64,000 nucleotides of DNA from Gnetum montanum (lineage: Eukaryota > Streptophyta > Gnetopsida > Gnetales > Gnetaceae): positions 841,793 through 905,792 of the forward strand of contig MNCI01026937.1 in the NCBI GenBank assembly GCA_015680685.1. Direction: 5' to 3'. The notes beneath the pieces are model-generated. The model was not told the origin of the DNA. It saw only the letters and a list, made by a program, of their open reading frames with translations, and ran no database searches. A program made the translations under genes and the position numbers. Below, one piece after another: positions 35,146 through 47,260 of the stretch; within the stretch, counting starts at the first letter, position 1; every line of letters starts with the position of its first letter.

Positions 35146-37468
35146 ATGTCTTCTTCTTCTTCTCACAAGAGCACATCACCTAAGGATCATACAAAGAACA
35201 GTTGACAATCAAAAACACATAGCCAAAATCAGCCAGTTCCTCAACAATACAAAGTGACATATACTCATCCTGATGAGTATATACCTGATTATACTTTTAT
35301 CCTCCATCAAGATGAATAGATGCGTTGGAGAGATTTGTTTGATAACATAGTCTTACCTCTAGATCGATCAATCCCTAGCATGCTTATCTGTGCTTTGGCA
35401 CAGACTGGCATGACAGAGCTTTATGCTAAATACGTTATGAAATACTTTAGCACAAGGGATTATCATCCCATATATTTACAACGTATGAGGGACGCAAGGC
35501 AGGAGAGCCAACATACACTGTTGAAGGGCAAAGAGGTCCCACACATCCTTAGTGAAATTAGAGATGAGGAACCCATTACAATGGGTTCTCTATCAAGAGT
35601 TGTTCCCCCTCCTAACGATGGTGAGGAGGTTGGGTATAAGAACTTACGCTCAATGATACACAACACTAGTTCTGATGCCCTTGAACACTAGCTGTTCACA
35701 GAGGGAACAATAACTCATGCCAAGGATGGGCACTTAGATCATCACCATGATCGGGGTTGAAGCAGCTGAAGAGAAGGTAGGAAGCATTGCCACAGTGATG
35801 GTTCTCCTTCTTCTTCCTCTTCTTCACATCATTCATCCTCTCGTTCCACATCTAGGCACAATCATGATAAGCACAACGGAGAGGATAAAGTAAGACAAAT
35901 GAGAAACCTTGATGAGAGAGTCGAGAGAGAGGACAAGGGCATGAATGAAGGGAGAGTAGGAAACAACGGAGACATCACATGCGTCATGAAAGAGATGATC
36001 ATGATGAACCACTACTCACAACCCAAAGTATTCTTGACATAATGGAGGCAGTGAGAATCCCATCAAGGCATTTAAAAGATAGTCAGATCAAATGCTTAGA
36101 TATGAACAACATCCCATGATTTGAAGGGGGATACAACGCTGATCCGTAACATCATTTACAGGCATTCCACGATGCCTGCTCCTTGCAGAACATTGAGAAC
36201 AAGTGGCAAAAACTTAAGTTATTTTCTAGGACACTCACTAATGAAGCAAAGAGCTGGTACCGATCCTTAGAACCGAAAACCATTAGGAGGTGGAGTACGA
36301 TGATAGAACTATTCAACGATAAGTATCAGACGTACTCCAGAGTGTCCAATTTGCATAAGCAGACCCAAGGATGGAAGCAATGTATTCATGAACCCTTGGA
36401 TGCTACCATGGCCTGCTACTACACATTGTTACATCGTTGCCCGAGCCATGGATACACTCAATGGGATCAACTCCGCCACATTGTAGATGGGCTAAGGCAT
36501 GAGACTAGAAGAACCCTTGGGACTTATGCCCAAGGAAGACTATCACAACTAAGAGCCCATGAAGTTCAGCGCTTGTTGGAGCAAGTAGCAAAAGAAGAAG
36601 GTGAGCTATGAAAAAGAGAAAGTGCAGAAGAATACAACCGTGATCCCTCTCTTCGAAATAAGGGAGTGAAATTTTTTGATGAAGAGGATGAGTCACCAAT
36701 TGAAGAGTTGGTGAACAGAAAAACCTTGCCGATTCAAAAAATCACAACATAATTAGTGGCTAAGGTAGATGACATATGGAGTTCCTTAGACTCTAGGCTT
36801 GAAACTGTCTTGAAAACCGTAGAAGAGTCTAAGGTGGAACCAAGTAGTGACAAAGGTAAAACAAAGTGGAGAGATTTAGGCCTTGCACATAACAAGGGTA
36901 AGGAAAAATCACTAACTCCGATGTGGTTGTGGATTCGGATTCGAACGATGGTGGTGGATGTGAGATCTACCATTATGACCATCCTTAGGGATGTTGTCCA
37001 ATCATCTCACATCTACAGGAGTCTGGGGTGTATGCGCTTAATCCGAGACTTAACCAATGGCAAACACCCTAAAGGTTACCTTATCCCAAAGGTAACCCAA
37101 GGTAGTTCCACCAACCCTTAATGTATTATCCAAGTGGAACTCCACCACAACCCATCAGACAACATCAGTAGTGGCAATACCCACATTCATGGGGGATGCC
37201 ATCACCAAAACATCAATACCCTTACCGGTTGCCTGATCCCTATGGATATTATGTGCAGCAGCCAATTTCTCCAAGTGATTCTACGAGTCACACAACTCCC
37301 CACCATCACTACCAAGTTCGGGAGTACTTCAGAAGGACTCCTTCTCCTCCAGGAGACACTCCATACCCACACCATCCTCCTAATCCATCCGCACCACTTC
37401 CACCAGTAGTAGTTCCCATAACACCTCCTACTCCAACAGTGCAAGGGGAACTTCCTCCTCAACTATAA
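35146..37468 (+). pseudogene. Athila-type gag of element B
   Basis: Starts at the Met codon at 35146 with a Ser-rich head (MSSSSSSHKS). A conserved N-terminal domain lies at 35320-35690 (WRDLFDNIVLPLDRS, then YFSTRDYHPIY). A Ser/His and acidic linker follows. The capsid-type domain (36183-36611) is open and well kept: WQKLKLFSRTL, SWYRSLEPKT, WSTMIELFNDKYQTYSR, then RHETRRTLGTYAQGRLSQLR. The zinc-knuckle remnant near 36955 has C, then YDHP, a TAG, and GCCP; its second Cys is a Tyr. A Pro/His/Tyr-rich tail runs to about 37460. Interrupted by several stops and at least one frame change between 35700 and 36180. The former role is particle assembly. Confidence 0.88.
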
Positions 37469-37639
37469 CAACGTCACGCTGCGAGAGCTGTAAATATTCA
37501 ACCTACTACTGATTCTGATAAATGTAAAAAGAGAATACCCTTCTTCAGAACCAAAAGCCCAAAAAAACTCTCGCAACAATAAGCGGTTGAGTCCACAACC
37601 ACTCCTCCACCATCTAACACTTTGGAGCACCCTTCAGTC

Positions 37640-38292
37640 CAATAAAGCTTAACGCATATGGTTATGTTAACACATACCATAACTGACTGGATCAAGGTAG
37701 GCCATCTTCCTAGGAAACTAATTGACCTAGGGAGTCCCTTAATCTACCTTCAAGTGGCCGAAAATGAACCACATAGGGCTTTTCTTGACTCAGGTTTCGG
37801 AGTCAACTTAATTTCACAAGAGATGTATCACGCTTGGAACCTGCCACAACTCAAGAAGAGAAAAATTCAACTAGAGTTGGCGGACAGTCCATCACCATTC
37901 CCTTGGGATTGGTGGAGGACATCATTACCACTGTGTGTGATTGGTCTTACCCAGTTGATTTTCTGGTGATTGAAGTGAACAACAACGAAGGGGACTTCCC
38001 AATTATAATGGGAAGGGAATGGCTAAGTATAGTAGATGCATGCCTTAGGATCCGCGATCTTTCCTTGGAAATATCTAAGATAAACATTTATGGAAAGATC
38101 GAGAAGAGGAAAGTTCCATGCATCACATACAGTGATTCATCGGGTGATGACATAGAGGAATTTCCTACATGCAATAGGTGTGCCCTTGAAACTTTGAAAC
38201 AAAGATGCCTATATGTAGAAACCACACAACAAGTAGTAGACACCCCGTGGTTGATAGTTACTCGAAGGAGCAAACCAATATGCATGGAATAA
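37640..38292 (+). pseudogene. Athila-type aspartic protease of element B
   Basis: Retropepsin-like domain. The active-site segment is AFLDSGFGVNLIS (37778-37815) and is followed by WNLPQLKKRKIQLELA. A frameshift near 37880 moves the rest to the frame of 37834-38292: SITIPLGLVEDIITTV, DFLVIEV, and FPIIMGREWLS, the usual C-terminal motif of this protease. It ends with a Cys-containing tail. DSG is intact, so decay here is by frameshift rather than active-site loss. In C the equivalent site reads DSN. No reverse transcriptase follows. Confidence 0.88.
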
Positions 38293-38399
38293 ACTGAGGA
38301 AACCCATGCCAACAACAAGAGCATATATACATTGGAATATGAGCATCGCCAACTTCCACTCCATAATCTAAGATCATCAATTGGGAGCAGTTGGACACT

Positions 38400-40068
38400 T
38401 CTACGAAATTCAAATAGGCATTCATCATTTCGGATCTCTCCCTTACAACTTAGTCATGGAGGAGATGGCCACCTATGCTAACCATATGGGGCCCTCGGTT
38501 CTTTTAAGTATTTTTTTACACATTTTTTGTTTTACACATTTTTGTTTTACATGTTTTTTTTACACGTTTTTGTTTTACAAATTTCTTTAACTTTTCTTAT
38601 TTTTTTTCTTACATCATCATTATACTTTCCATTTTGTGTGTGTGTGTGTGTGTACCATCTTGTAAGTTTGTCACCCAATAAGTGTTCAGACAACTGGTAT
38701 GAACTATTTTCATGTTGATTGCTAATGTTTGGTTTTTACCTTTAAGTCACAATGTTGATGCTAAGGTATGTTTCTTTTGATATGGCAAGTAATGAGATCA
38801 CTTCATCCATCCATCCACCCACCAGTTTCTATGGTCTCTCTCGACTTGGAAATGTACAAGTCCCCTTCATAATAAGAACTTTAACAAATCGATGACTAGG
38901 CATTTCTCAAACTAAGGAAGGACTCAAGTATTGAAAAGGGTGTGACTTCAAGGGAACTTGATGCATTTGTGTTGGCCATTCTCTTGGGTGCTTGGATGTT
39001 TTTATTTTTGAGTTTTCTTACCATTCCGATGTTACCCAATTATCGGAAGCTGAGTCAATAAAAATAATCAAGTCTTTGCATGGTGTGGTTCTCACGCATA
39101 AAAACACAAAACACAAAAGGAAAAAAAAACAACAACAACAAAGAAAGTGAGAATTCAAAGCACACCCCTTAGATGAAATAAACCTAGGCTACAAGCACTG
39201 GTTATGGAACCAAAAGTGTTCCCTCTAACTAAGGCCCTTCTCACTTTTCATTCTCTCCTTTGTTTCATCGGAATGGTGGTGGCTCTTTGGAGATGCATTC
39301 TTGTTATTCAAGAGGATGGTTCGGCCAAATGTATTGATGTAAAGTCACTGGATGTGGTTCGTTTGAGGCTAGAGTTGAAATGAGATTTGCTAAGTTCCAT
39401 TAATCATGAAACACACAAGGGGCTGAACACCACCTTTTTCTTGGGATTCCATTCCATTTTCTTCTCTCCATCCTTCTCTCCATAATTCACCTCATTTCCA
39501 GTTGTATCATTAGTGTACATATTTTGGTTAACGCATTGTTTTCTTTTCGGTAAATTCTTGTGGTCAAGACTTTAACTCGTGTTGCAAATGACATTCCCAG
39601 AGCCTACGGACTCTTTGAATGTGGGATTGTCAGGGCATTAAGGACATGAGCCTACTTTGGGGAGGGCCCACTGACATTCCTATTTGGTGCATCAGTTAAC
39701 TTCTTTTCCCTAACATTTTTACAATTTATTTTATTTTTTTCATTACCATCTTGACATCCATTTCCTTGATGCTATAGTTGTCTGTTTTTATCTATCTTTC
39801 GTACTCCTTTCCTTTCTTCATTCTAACGCTACCGAAGGTTCGTGATTAGTCATGGGGGTATGGGGCCTGATTTTTTCGATTTTTCTCCTAGCCCAAAAAT
39901 TTTTGATTTTCTCCCTAGCCCCTACACCTTTGGTAGTCATCATTAATATATATCTAGACCCATATCGGCCATACCACAACCTACCAATGGATCTTTCACT
40001 GTAGCAAGGTATCAATTACATGATGATTCATTTACCCTTGCTAATATAAGATTGTGTTGTATGTGTAG
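38400..40068 (+). other. 3' untranslated region of element B
   Basis: Starts in the sequence that in C follows integrase (GAGATGGCCA..TGTGCTAACCATA type). Then TTTTACACATTTTTG repeats (38510-38580), a TG microsatellite (38634-38653) and the blocks shared with A. No long frame. Confidence 0.6.
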
Positions 40069-40254
40069 ATGGTGATTGTACAAACAATGGATTGGATTTG
40101 GAGCAAACACTTGGAATGGAGCAGCGCTGAAGTAGCTATGCAAGGAGCAAGATCAATGGTGCGCTTACGGATGGACAATGAAGATGCAATCTTGGCGTTG
40201 GCAGTAGCAACACTTCTTTTTCTCTCTCTTTCTCAACTACCAACTAAGGCCTGA
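40069..40254 (+). CDS. Small conserved 3' ORF of element B, unknown function
   Basis: 61 codons, starting immediately after an acceptor-like TTGTATGTGTAG. The product has Trp-rich beginnings (MDWIWSKHLEW), the MDNE word shared with A, and a hydrophobic stretch near the end (ILALAVATLLFLSLS) that could be a membrane segment. Homologous sequence exists at the same place in A. It may be a last exon of a spliced transcript or just conserved 3' sequence. Confidence 0.35.
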   Translation: MVIVQTMDWIWSKHLEWSSAEVAMQGARSMVRLRMDNEDAILALAVATLLFLSLSQLPTKA

Positions 40255-40428
40255 TGTCATTGTAATAAGGTGTTCACCCTTGTTGTCATGAACACCAGTT
40301 TTGTCAAGTCTTGTAATGATGATCCGTTCACATGTCATCCCATTAGTTCCATTCCCCTCAATAATTCCATACCTTCCCAATATTTTGTAAGGAACTTGAG
40401 GACGAGTTTTCATTCAGTCATGGGGGTA

Positions 40429-41392
40429 TGATGAGTCACGATATCGCAGTCTGTTGCCAAATCTATAAATAAGAGGCAGCACTCCCCTTATTTTCCATCC
40501 TGGTCTAGAAGTAGGGAAACTCTGGCAATTTGATCACTTCAGAGATAGAATATTTTCCGTGTGCCCGCAGTAGGAGTCCAAAACTGAATGGATCTTTATT
40601 TGAGCAACATTGTACTTAAACACAAGTTGTGTATGACAATAAAGACGAACTTCCTAGATAAACCTTGTAGTGCATGGAATAGGATTTTATTTATTGTTTT
40701 CTCTCTTACCCTTAAAATCCTATAATGCGATATGAGTATGACTTGATTACGAGCATCTAAGGATGTGTACGGTTAGTTAAGGAATCAGCCGCTCTCTACA
40801 TGCAATCTGAGTACGACTTGATTACGAGCATCTAGTGTGACTACTTGGTAACCCAGTGGCGTATCCAAGATCTACGCTTGGTAATCCCAGTGATAGTCAT
40901 ACACCCTGATGTGTACGGTTAGTCAAGGAATCGACCGCTCATCGCACTTAGGCTAGATAGGCTCTCTCAACCCTTTCCTCCTAGTTAAGTGCCTCAGTAC
41001 GACCACTTCGAGCACGTGCGTTACGCATGGTGATCCTAGTGAGGATTAGCATTTGGTAGCCATGGTTGCATCGGTTCAGAGTGTGTATAGTAAGTGGGAA
41101 CGGATGCTGACGCTAGTTAATTTAGACTTAGTTCATTAGTTAGAGTTAGTTAGCTCCTCAACCCTTCACCTCATAGCATAGGAAAAAAACGTAAAAACAT
41201 ATAAAAATCATATACCTCGGACTTACTTAACCATACACCGTGACAACTACAAGTAAGTCTGGGAAGACAACGAATGGTTAACCTTAAGTGTTCCATGAGG
41301 CGTGTAGGCATTTAGTCTATGGAGTTCAACCAAATCATGCATGCTATGCTCTTTTCATATGGTTGAGTGTAGGGGTACCTCACCACTCATCA
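40429..41392 (+). repeat. 3' LTR of element B
   Basis: 964 bp, preceded by the polypurine tract CATGGGGGTA. It has only one GATATCGC palindrome at the tip, which accounts for its 30-bp shorter length than the 5' LTR. TATAAATA at 40464-40471. Confidence 0.93.
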
Positions 41393-43560
41393 GAAGGAAA
41401 TATTGTAATGCCTCCCAATCGATCTATGCTTGTGATGCTACTTCAAATTTTTAAGAAGTTAGGCATCCAACATCTTCAAGAGGAGTACATTTTGCATGAT
41501 TACGATTACCAAGACTATCATTCCATTGAAACACAATGCCAAGGAGATTAACATTAGGAGAAGCATCATGAGTTTGTGAAGGGAAAATGGTTCACAAATC
41601 CCTTGTTCCTATTGAACCAAGATGATAATGAGGATCCTCCCTCTGGGGACTCTCAACATGAAAATTCTCCATTCCTTATTAATGGTGATGAGGGTGTGGC
41701 CCTAAATCTATGATCCACTATCAACAATCTAGGATTAAGGAAAGATGGTATTCAAGGTAGGGGATAAGATAAGCATCAAGACAATAAGAAAACTGACAAA
41801 TGTGGCTATGCCAACCAAAGGAGAATTGGTAGAAATCATGGTGGTAGTAGTCCTCCTATCTCTTCACCATATTCATCTGCATCTCTTTATTCTTCATCTT
41901 CTAATTCTGAAAATGTTGCAGAAGGAACAACCGTGATGGAGGTGAATAGTGGGATAATAATACTAATCATTGGGCCCACAATGAATGAAGGGGTCATAGA
42001 GGACATCATTAGTGATGACAAAATAATGATGATGATGAGCCTTTTCTCACAACTTGGAGCATGCTAAATATTGCAAAGGTTGTAAAAATTTCAACTAGGC
42101 ATGTGAAAGATAGCTAAATCAGACAACTTGATATGAATAATATTCCCAAATTTTAGGGGGATATAATTATGATCCATAAACACATCTTCAAGCTTTTCAT
42201 GATGTTAGTGCCTTACAAAACATTGAAAATGATTGGCAAAAACTAAAGTTATTTTCCATGATACTCATCAAGGAAGTAGAAAGCTAGTATTGGTCCTTGG
42301 AGCTAGAATTTGTCGGCATGTGGAGTACAATACTAGAGTTATTTAATGATAAGTATCAGATGTACTCTAGATTGTCTAATCTAAGAAGGAAAATCCAAGG
42401 ATGAAAACAAATAACACATGAAACCTTGGATGCCACCATGGGAAAATATCATTCTCTATTACACCAATGCCTAGCCATGGTTATTCTAGAGGGAAAAACT
42501 CCACTACATCATAGATGGGCTTAGAGCAAAAACTAGAACTCTTAGGGTTTGTGCCTAGGGGAGACTGTTCAAACTAAGAGTTCATCATATCCAAAGGATA
42601 ATAGAGTAGGTAGCAAAAGAAGAAGGTGATTTGTGAAAGAGAAAAAGCACAAAAGAATATAATAGGGATCCTTCCATCAAGAAAAGGGAGGTTTGATTCT
42701 ATGACGAGGAGGAATCACTAGTCGATGAGGTGGTGAACAGGAAAACCTTTCCCATCCAAAAATCTATTTCTAATATTTTGGAAAAGGTTGATAAACTATG
42801 GGACTCTTTGGATGAAAAATTACAAAAGACTATGAAGATTGTTGAAGAATCCAAAGAGAAGAATAGTTATCGTAACCGTATGAGGTAGAAAGAAGTTGAA
42901 TGTGCCTATTAAAAAGGTAAGGGCAAAGTTTCTGCAATGGAAGAAATTATGGAGATACACTCTAATGATGATGTTGGATGTGACATTTGTCAATATGACC
43001 ATCCTAAGGGATGTTTTCCTATGATTTCACACTTACAAGAGTCTAGGGTGTACATGTTGAATCCTTAACTAGCAAGGAGGCAAACACCTAGACAATTACC
43101 TTATCCTTAAGGTAATCCAAGGTAGTTCTACCATCAATAGCAAGCTTACTATCCAAGTGGAGCTCCACCATAATCGTATGAGTAATACAAGTAGTGGAAG
43201 TAATCATAGTTGTGGGGGATGCCACCATTGAGACAATAGTACCCTTATAAGCAACTAGATCCATATGACTACTATGTTTAGTAACCTATTTCTCCACCTT
43301 GGTCTACCAACCACTCCTCATTCCAACATCACTATTATCCTCTAAAGTATCATTGAACTCATTCACCATCTACTTAAGGGAAGCCCCCATATCCATACCA
43401 CCCTTTGGATCTGTCTACCCATGTCCCTCTATCCTTAACCCCATTACCTCCTACTTCATCTATGCAAGGCAAAGTTTCCCCATAGCCACAACAACAAAAT
43501 GCTATGAGGGTTGTAAATTTACAATTGGCCTTCTAGCTAAGTGGTTTGGAATATAGATCC
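41393..43560 (+). pseudogene. Gag of element C, main part after element B
   Basis: Continues the frame split by B. Open to 41551, then many breaks. The capsid-type domain at 42185-42420 reads LQNIENDWQKLKLFS, LELFNDKYQMYSRLSNLRRK, close to B and A. The zinc knuckle at 42979-43020 is CDIC, YDHPKGC, the best preserved of the three elements. A Pro/Tyr/Ser-rich tail follows (43130-43550). Most stops are TAG. Confidence 0.82.
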
Positions 43561-43739
43561 AGGAAACAACCATTTTTTTGACCCAATAGTCCACCCAAAT
43601 CCTCATAACCTAATGTGGTTAGTCACCTTGTATCTCCAGTATCCGCAACCTCTATACCAAACACATTCAAGGATCCTTCAAATCAAACATTGCCTTAAAT
43701 CTACATTATGATGTTAACTCATGTTGTCTTCGAATAGAT

Positions 43740-44460
43740 TAAGGTTTGTAACATTTCCATGAAAAGATTTGACCCAAGAATTCCTCTTATTTACCTATAG
43801 ATTGTTAGACATGAGCCATGTAAGGCTCTTCTTGATTCCAATTCTAGTGTCAATATCATCATCCATGACATGTACAAAGCTTGGAACCTACTACCTCTCA
43901 AGAAGAGCAACATCTATTTCGAATTGGTAGACTAATCAATCACCATCCCTTTGGGATTGGTGAAGGACATTATGACTATAGTTTGTGGGTGGTCCTATCC
44001 TACTGATTTTCTAGTGATCAAGGTAGAAAACTACAAAGGCACCTTTCCCATCATTATGGGATGTGAATGGTTAAGCACTATTAATGCATGAATCAACATT
44101 AGGGACCTTTCCTTGGAAATCTCCAAGGAGAATGAATTTGAATGACTAAAGAAGAAGCATGTGCTATGCATCGCATACAATGATAATGGGTGTAATTGCA
44201 TGCAAAAAATCTAATCCATTAAAAGTACATTTATTAAGGCATGCAAGCAATGTGCACATGAAACTGATATCAAAAGGTGTGTGTACACAATAGTCACAAA
44301 ATAGGATGGAATTCAGTGGCTAACAGTTGAGTCTAACAATAGCATACTATGCATGGAACCCTCTAAGAGCTTGACATGTGCTTATGTCAAGGGCATGGAT
44401 GAATTTGAGCAAGTTCATCACTAACTTTCTGATGATGAATATGATGATACTTATTGGGGA
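43740..44460 (+). pseudogene. Aspartic protease of element C
   Basis: Same domain as in B: CKALLDSNSSVNIII (active-site Gly replaced by Asn), WNLLPLKKSNIYFELV, SITIPLGLVKDIMTIV, DFLVIKV and FPIIMGCEWLS. It is followed by a Cys-containing segment (about 44240-44290) and an acidic YDD-rich linker into the reverse transcriptase. Confidence 0.82.
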
Positions 44461-44639
44461 GAATTGGTAATCCTTGATCATTTCAAGTTAGAGCCCCTAG
44501 ACTTGAAAATTCTACCAGTTGACATGGAGTATGCATTCTTAAAAATGGCAAGCTGATTATAATCAATGTAAATCTTGCTCTTGAACAAAAAGACAAGCTA
44601 TTGAAGATGATCAATAAATGATCAAAAACCTTTGCTTAG

Positions 44640-45480
44640 TCATATCCTGAACTAAGTAGAATTGATGCAAGGATATGCCAGCATCGTACCTACACCAACC
44701 TGATCATGAAGCCAAGAAGGTAGTTGAACCCCAAGTTGAAACATATCATCAAAAAGGAAAACAAAAAACTCCTTAAGGTAGGGTTCATCTATCCCATCAT
44801 GGATAGTGAGTGGGTTAGCCCACTCATAATTGTGTCAAAGAAAGATGGCAAGTGGCAGGTCTGCATCAACTTTAGGCTATTGAATATGGTAACATTTAAA
44901 GATCATTTTCCATTACCCTTTTTGGACCAAGTGTTGGATACCATATTTGGGCATTATTATTATAGCTTCTTGGATGGTTATAGTCACTATAACCAAATCT
45001 AGATTGTGCTAGAAGATTAGGCAAAAATAATGTTCATGAATCATTGGGGGAATTTTTCATATTGCAATATGCCATTTGGTTTATGTAATGCCCTTGCAAC
45101 ATTTCAACACCTAGTCCTTAGTATTTTTCAACAGTAGATTGGTAGCAAGGTAGAACTCTTTATCAATGATTTCTCTACCTATGGGGCTACATTTTAGCAA
45201 GCCCTGATCACCTTGAGTAAGTACTAAAAAGATGTGTTGAAACAAACTTGAGGCTCAATTAGCAAAAAATCCATTTCACGGTCTAGGAGGACATAGTACT
45301 AGGGTGTAGAATTACTTAAGCAAGGATTGAGGTAGACCTAGAAAAGATAAGGGTCATCCAAGAAATCACACGCCAAGTAGAGATAGTCAAAGACATCTAA
45401 TCATTCCTTAGAGACACTGGCTACTACTGGTGATTTATAGAGAATTTCTCTAGGATTAAAAAGCCATTATTCTAGCTTAC
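44640..45480 (+). pseudogene. Reverse transcriptase of element C
   Basis: Ty3/gypsy RT of Athila type. Motifs in order: WVSPLIIVSKKDGKWQVCIN (44812-44870), a KDHFPLPFLDQVLD segment, FLDGYSHYNQI, then after a TAG the NMPFGLCNALATFQ stretch (45068-45110). The catalytic box is FINDFSTYG near 45160 where FMDD is expected, so one Asp is lost. A YY-rich RT tail with FSRIKKP follows near 45450. Several stops, mainly TAG. Confidence 0.9.
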
Positions 45481-45539
45481 AAATAAATATGATTCACTCA
45501 TCTGGACTAAGGAGTATGAACATGCATTCCAATAACTGA

Positions 45540-45900
45540 AGGAAAAACTCATAGAAACTCCAATTATATGGGCATCAAACTGGTCCAAGACATTTTATAT
45601 AATGCATTTAATTATGCCTTGGGAGCCATGGGAGCCATGGGAGCCATGCTTACATAATTAAATTACACCAGAACTAAGAAAGAACTAATGGCAGTGTTGT
45701 ATGCTCTTAAAAAGTTTAGGCACTATGTGCTTGGCTACAAAGTGTTTGCACACATAGATCACAGTGCCATCTTCTTTATTTGGATAAGCCAACAGTGAGC
45801 CCTCGTATCATGTAGTGGCTTGTGAACTTATAGGAATTTTTTTTCACAATGGTAGATTAAAAAGGAATTGAGAATGTGGTCTCTGATCACCTCTCTTGAT
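45540..45900 (+). pseudogene. RNase H of element C
   Basis: RT-associated RNase H remnant with NYALGA and TKKELMAVLYALKKFRHYVL, then YKVFAHIDHSAI. A 9-bp unit (GGGAGCCAT) is tandemly repeated three times at about 45620-45650, giving Gly-Ala-Met repeats in place of the usual single ALGAVL. Confidence 0.82.
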
Positions 45901-46029
45901 TAAGATGGGATAATAAAGAAGAGGAAAACCTACTCTTTGATCAATTTCTAGATGAACTCCTCTTTACATGAGTAATAAATGATCAAGTGCCCATTGAATG
46001 AAAATGGTATGATGCCATCCTCACTTACC

Positions 46030-47260
46030 TTCTCACTCAGGAGATGCCACAAGATCTAGACCTTAGAAAGAAACAACAATTTCTTCATCAAGCTAAGTAC
46101 TTCATGGAAATTAATGGACACCTTTACAAGGTGTGCACTAATGGCCTAGTTCATTGGTGTGTCTTTGATTTGGACCAATTGTGCATTCTCCAAGATGCTC
46201 ATGAAGGCCCTTGCGAAGGCCACTATGCAGGGAGACACACAACCATAAGAATCTTGATGGCAGGATACTATTGGCCCATAGTCTCTAGGAATGCCCACTA
46301 ATTTGTTTGATCCTATGAATGCTATCAACAAGATGGTGGAATGATCACTTGAATGGAGAGTCCTTAATAGTGGATTCAACCATTGGATCCCTTTGACATA
46401 TGGGGCATAGACTTCATGGGTTCCATCACATGCATGTCTAATGGAAAGGCATACATCATTGCAGCAATCAACTACTACACCAAATGGGAAAAAGCAACAA
46501 CCGTCACCGACTATACATTATCCATTACTACTTGATTTATATAACAACATATTGTAAATAGGTTTGTTATGCCACATGCACTAATTTATGACAATGGAAC
46601 CCATTTTATAGGTGCCACATTTTGAAAGTTAATGTAATGCTTAAGGGTTGAACATAAATTAATAACACCTTATCACCCCCAAGATAATGGTCAAGCAGAA
46701 GTCACCAATAGGGAGATCACAAAGATCCTAACAAGAACTATAAACAAATATAGAAGAGACTAGAGTGAAAAACTCAATGATGCCCTCTAGGCCTAATACT
46801 CCACATGAAAATTCCCTATAGGCTACTCTCACTATGAGCTAGTGTACAGAAAACTTCCAATACTTTTAGTCCAATCTGAGCTCTGTAAACTTTCAATAGC
46901 CTATGACTTGGATCTTGACCTAAGCCTAGCATAAATAAAAAGTTTAATAAACTTGAATGTGCTAGATGAAAACCAATTAGTGGCCCTATCTTTGAATGAA
47001 GTGCACAAGGCATACAACAAGAAGCATAATGATCTTAGAATTTGAAAAGTAAAATTTCAACTTAGAGATAAGGTTCTCTACTAGAACCCAACACATGTAC
47101 CTTAGAAAAAAAGGTTTCAAACATTGAAGGAGGAACCTTATATAATTGATAAAACCTTTTCCTCTGGGATCATGTTAATCTACAAAACTGACAATCCACA
47201 CAAAAAGTATTTGGTCAACATCCAACAAGTAAAACATTTCCTTGAGCCAAGACAAGCTAG
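46030..47260 (+). pseudogene. Integrase of element C
   Basis: Zinc-binding domain: an open 85-codon frame (46044-46301) with DAHEGPCEGHYAGRHTTIR and GYYWP, then a Cys pair remnant. The catalytic core keeps all three acidic residues: GIDFMGS (about 46405), IYDNGTHFIGA (about 46590) and HPQDNGQAEVTNREI (about 46675-46715). A C-terminal part with KFQLRDKVLY and FLEPRQ reaches about 47255. Interrupted by TAG, TGA and TAA. It would have joined the DNA copy to the host chromosome. Confidence 0.9.

Larger units (their letters stand above)
34006..41392 (+). mobile_element. Element B: non-autonomous gag-protease Athila-type element nested in C
   Basis: About 7.4 kb, perfect TSD GAAGG (34001-34005 and 41393-41397), TG...CA LTRs. 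Contains gag and aspartic protease, then jumps straight to sequence that in C lies after integrase, so reverse transcriptase, RNase H and integrase are missing as one block (junction near 38340-38400). The 3' untranslated region, small ORF and polypurine tract match A. LTRs are more alike than those of A and C, so it is the youngest of the three. Confidence 0.92.

Noticed and set aside
37202-37462. - strand open frame over the B gag tail
   Set aside because: Shadow of the Pro-rich + strand coding sequence; Trp/Arg-rich composition is the complement of Pro and Tyr codons.
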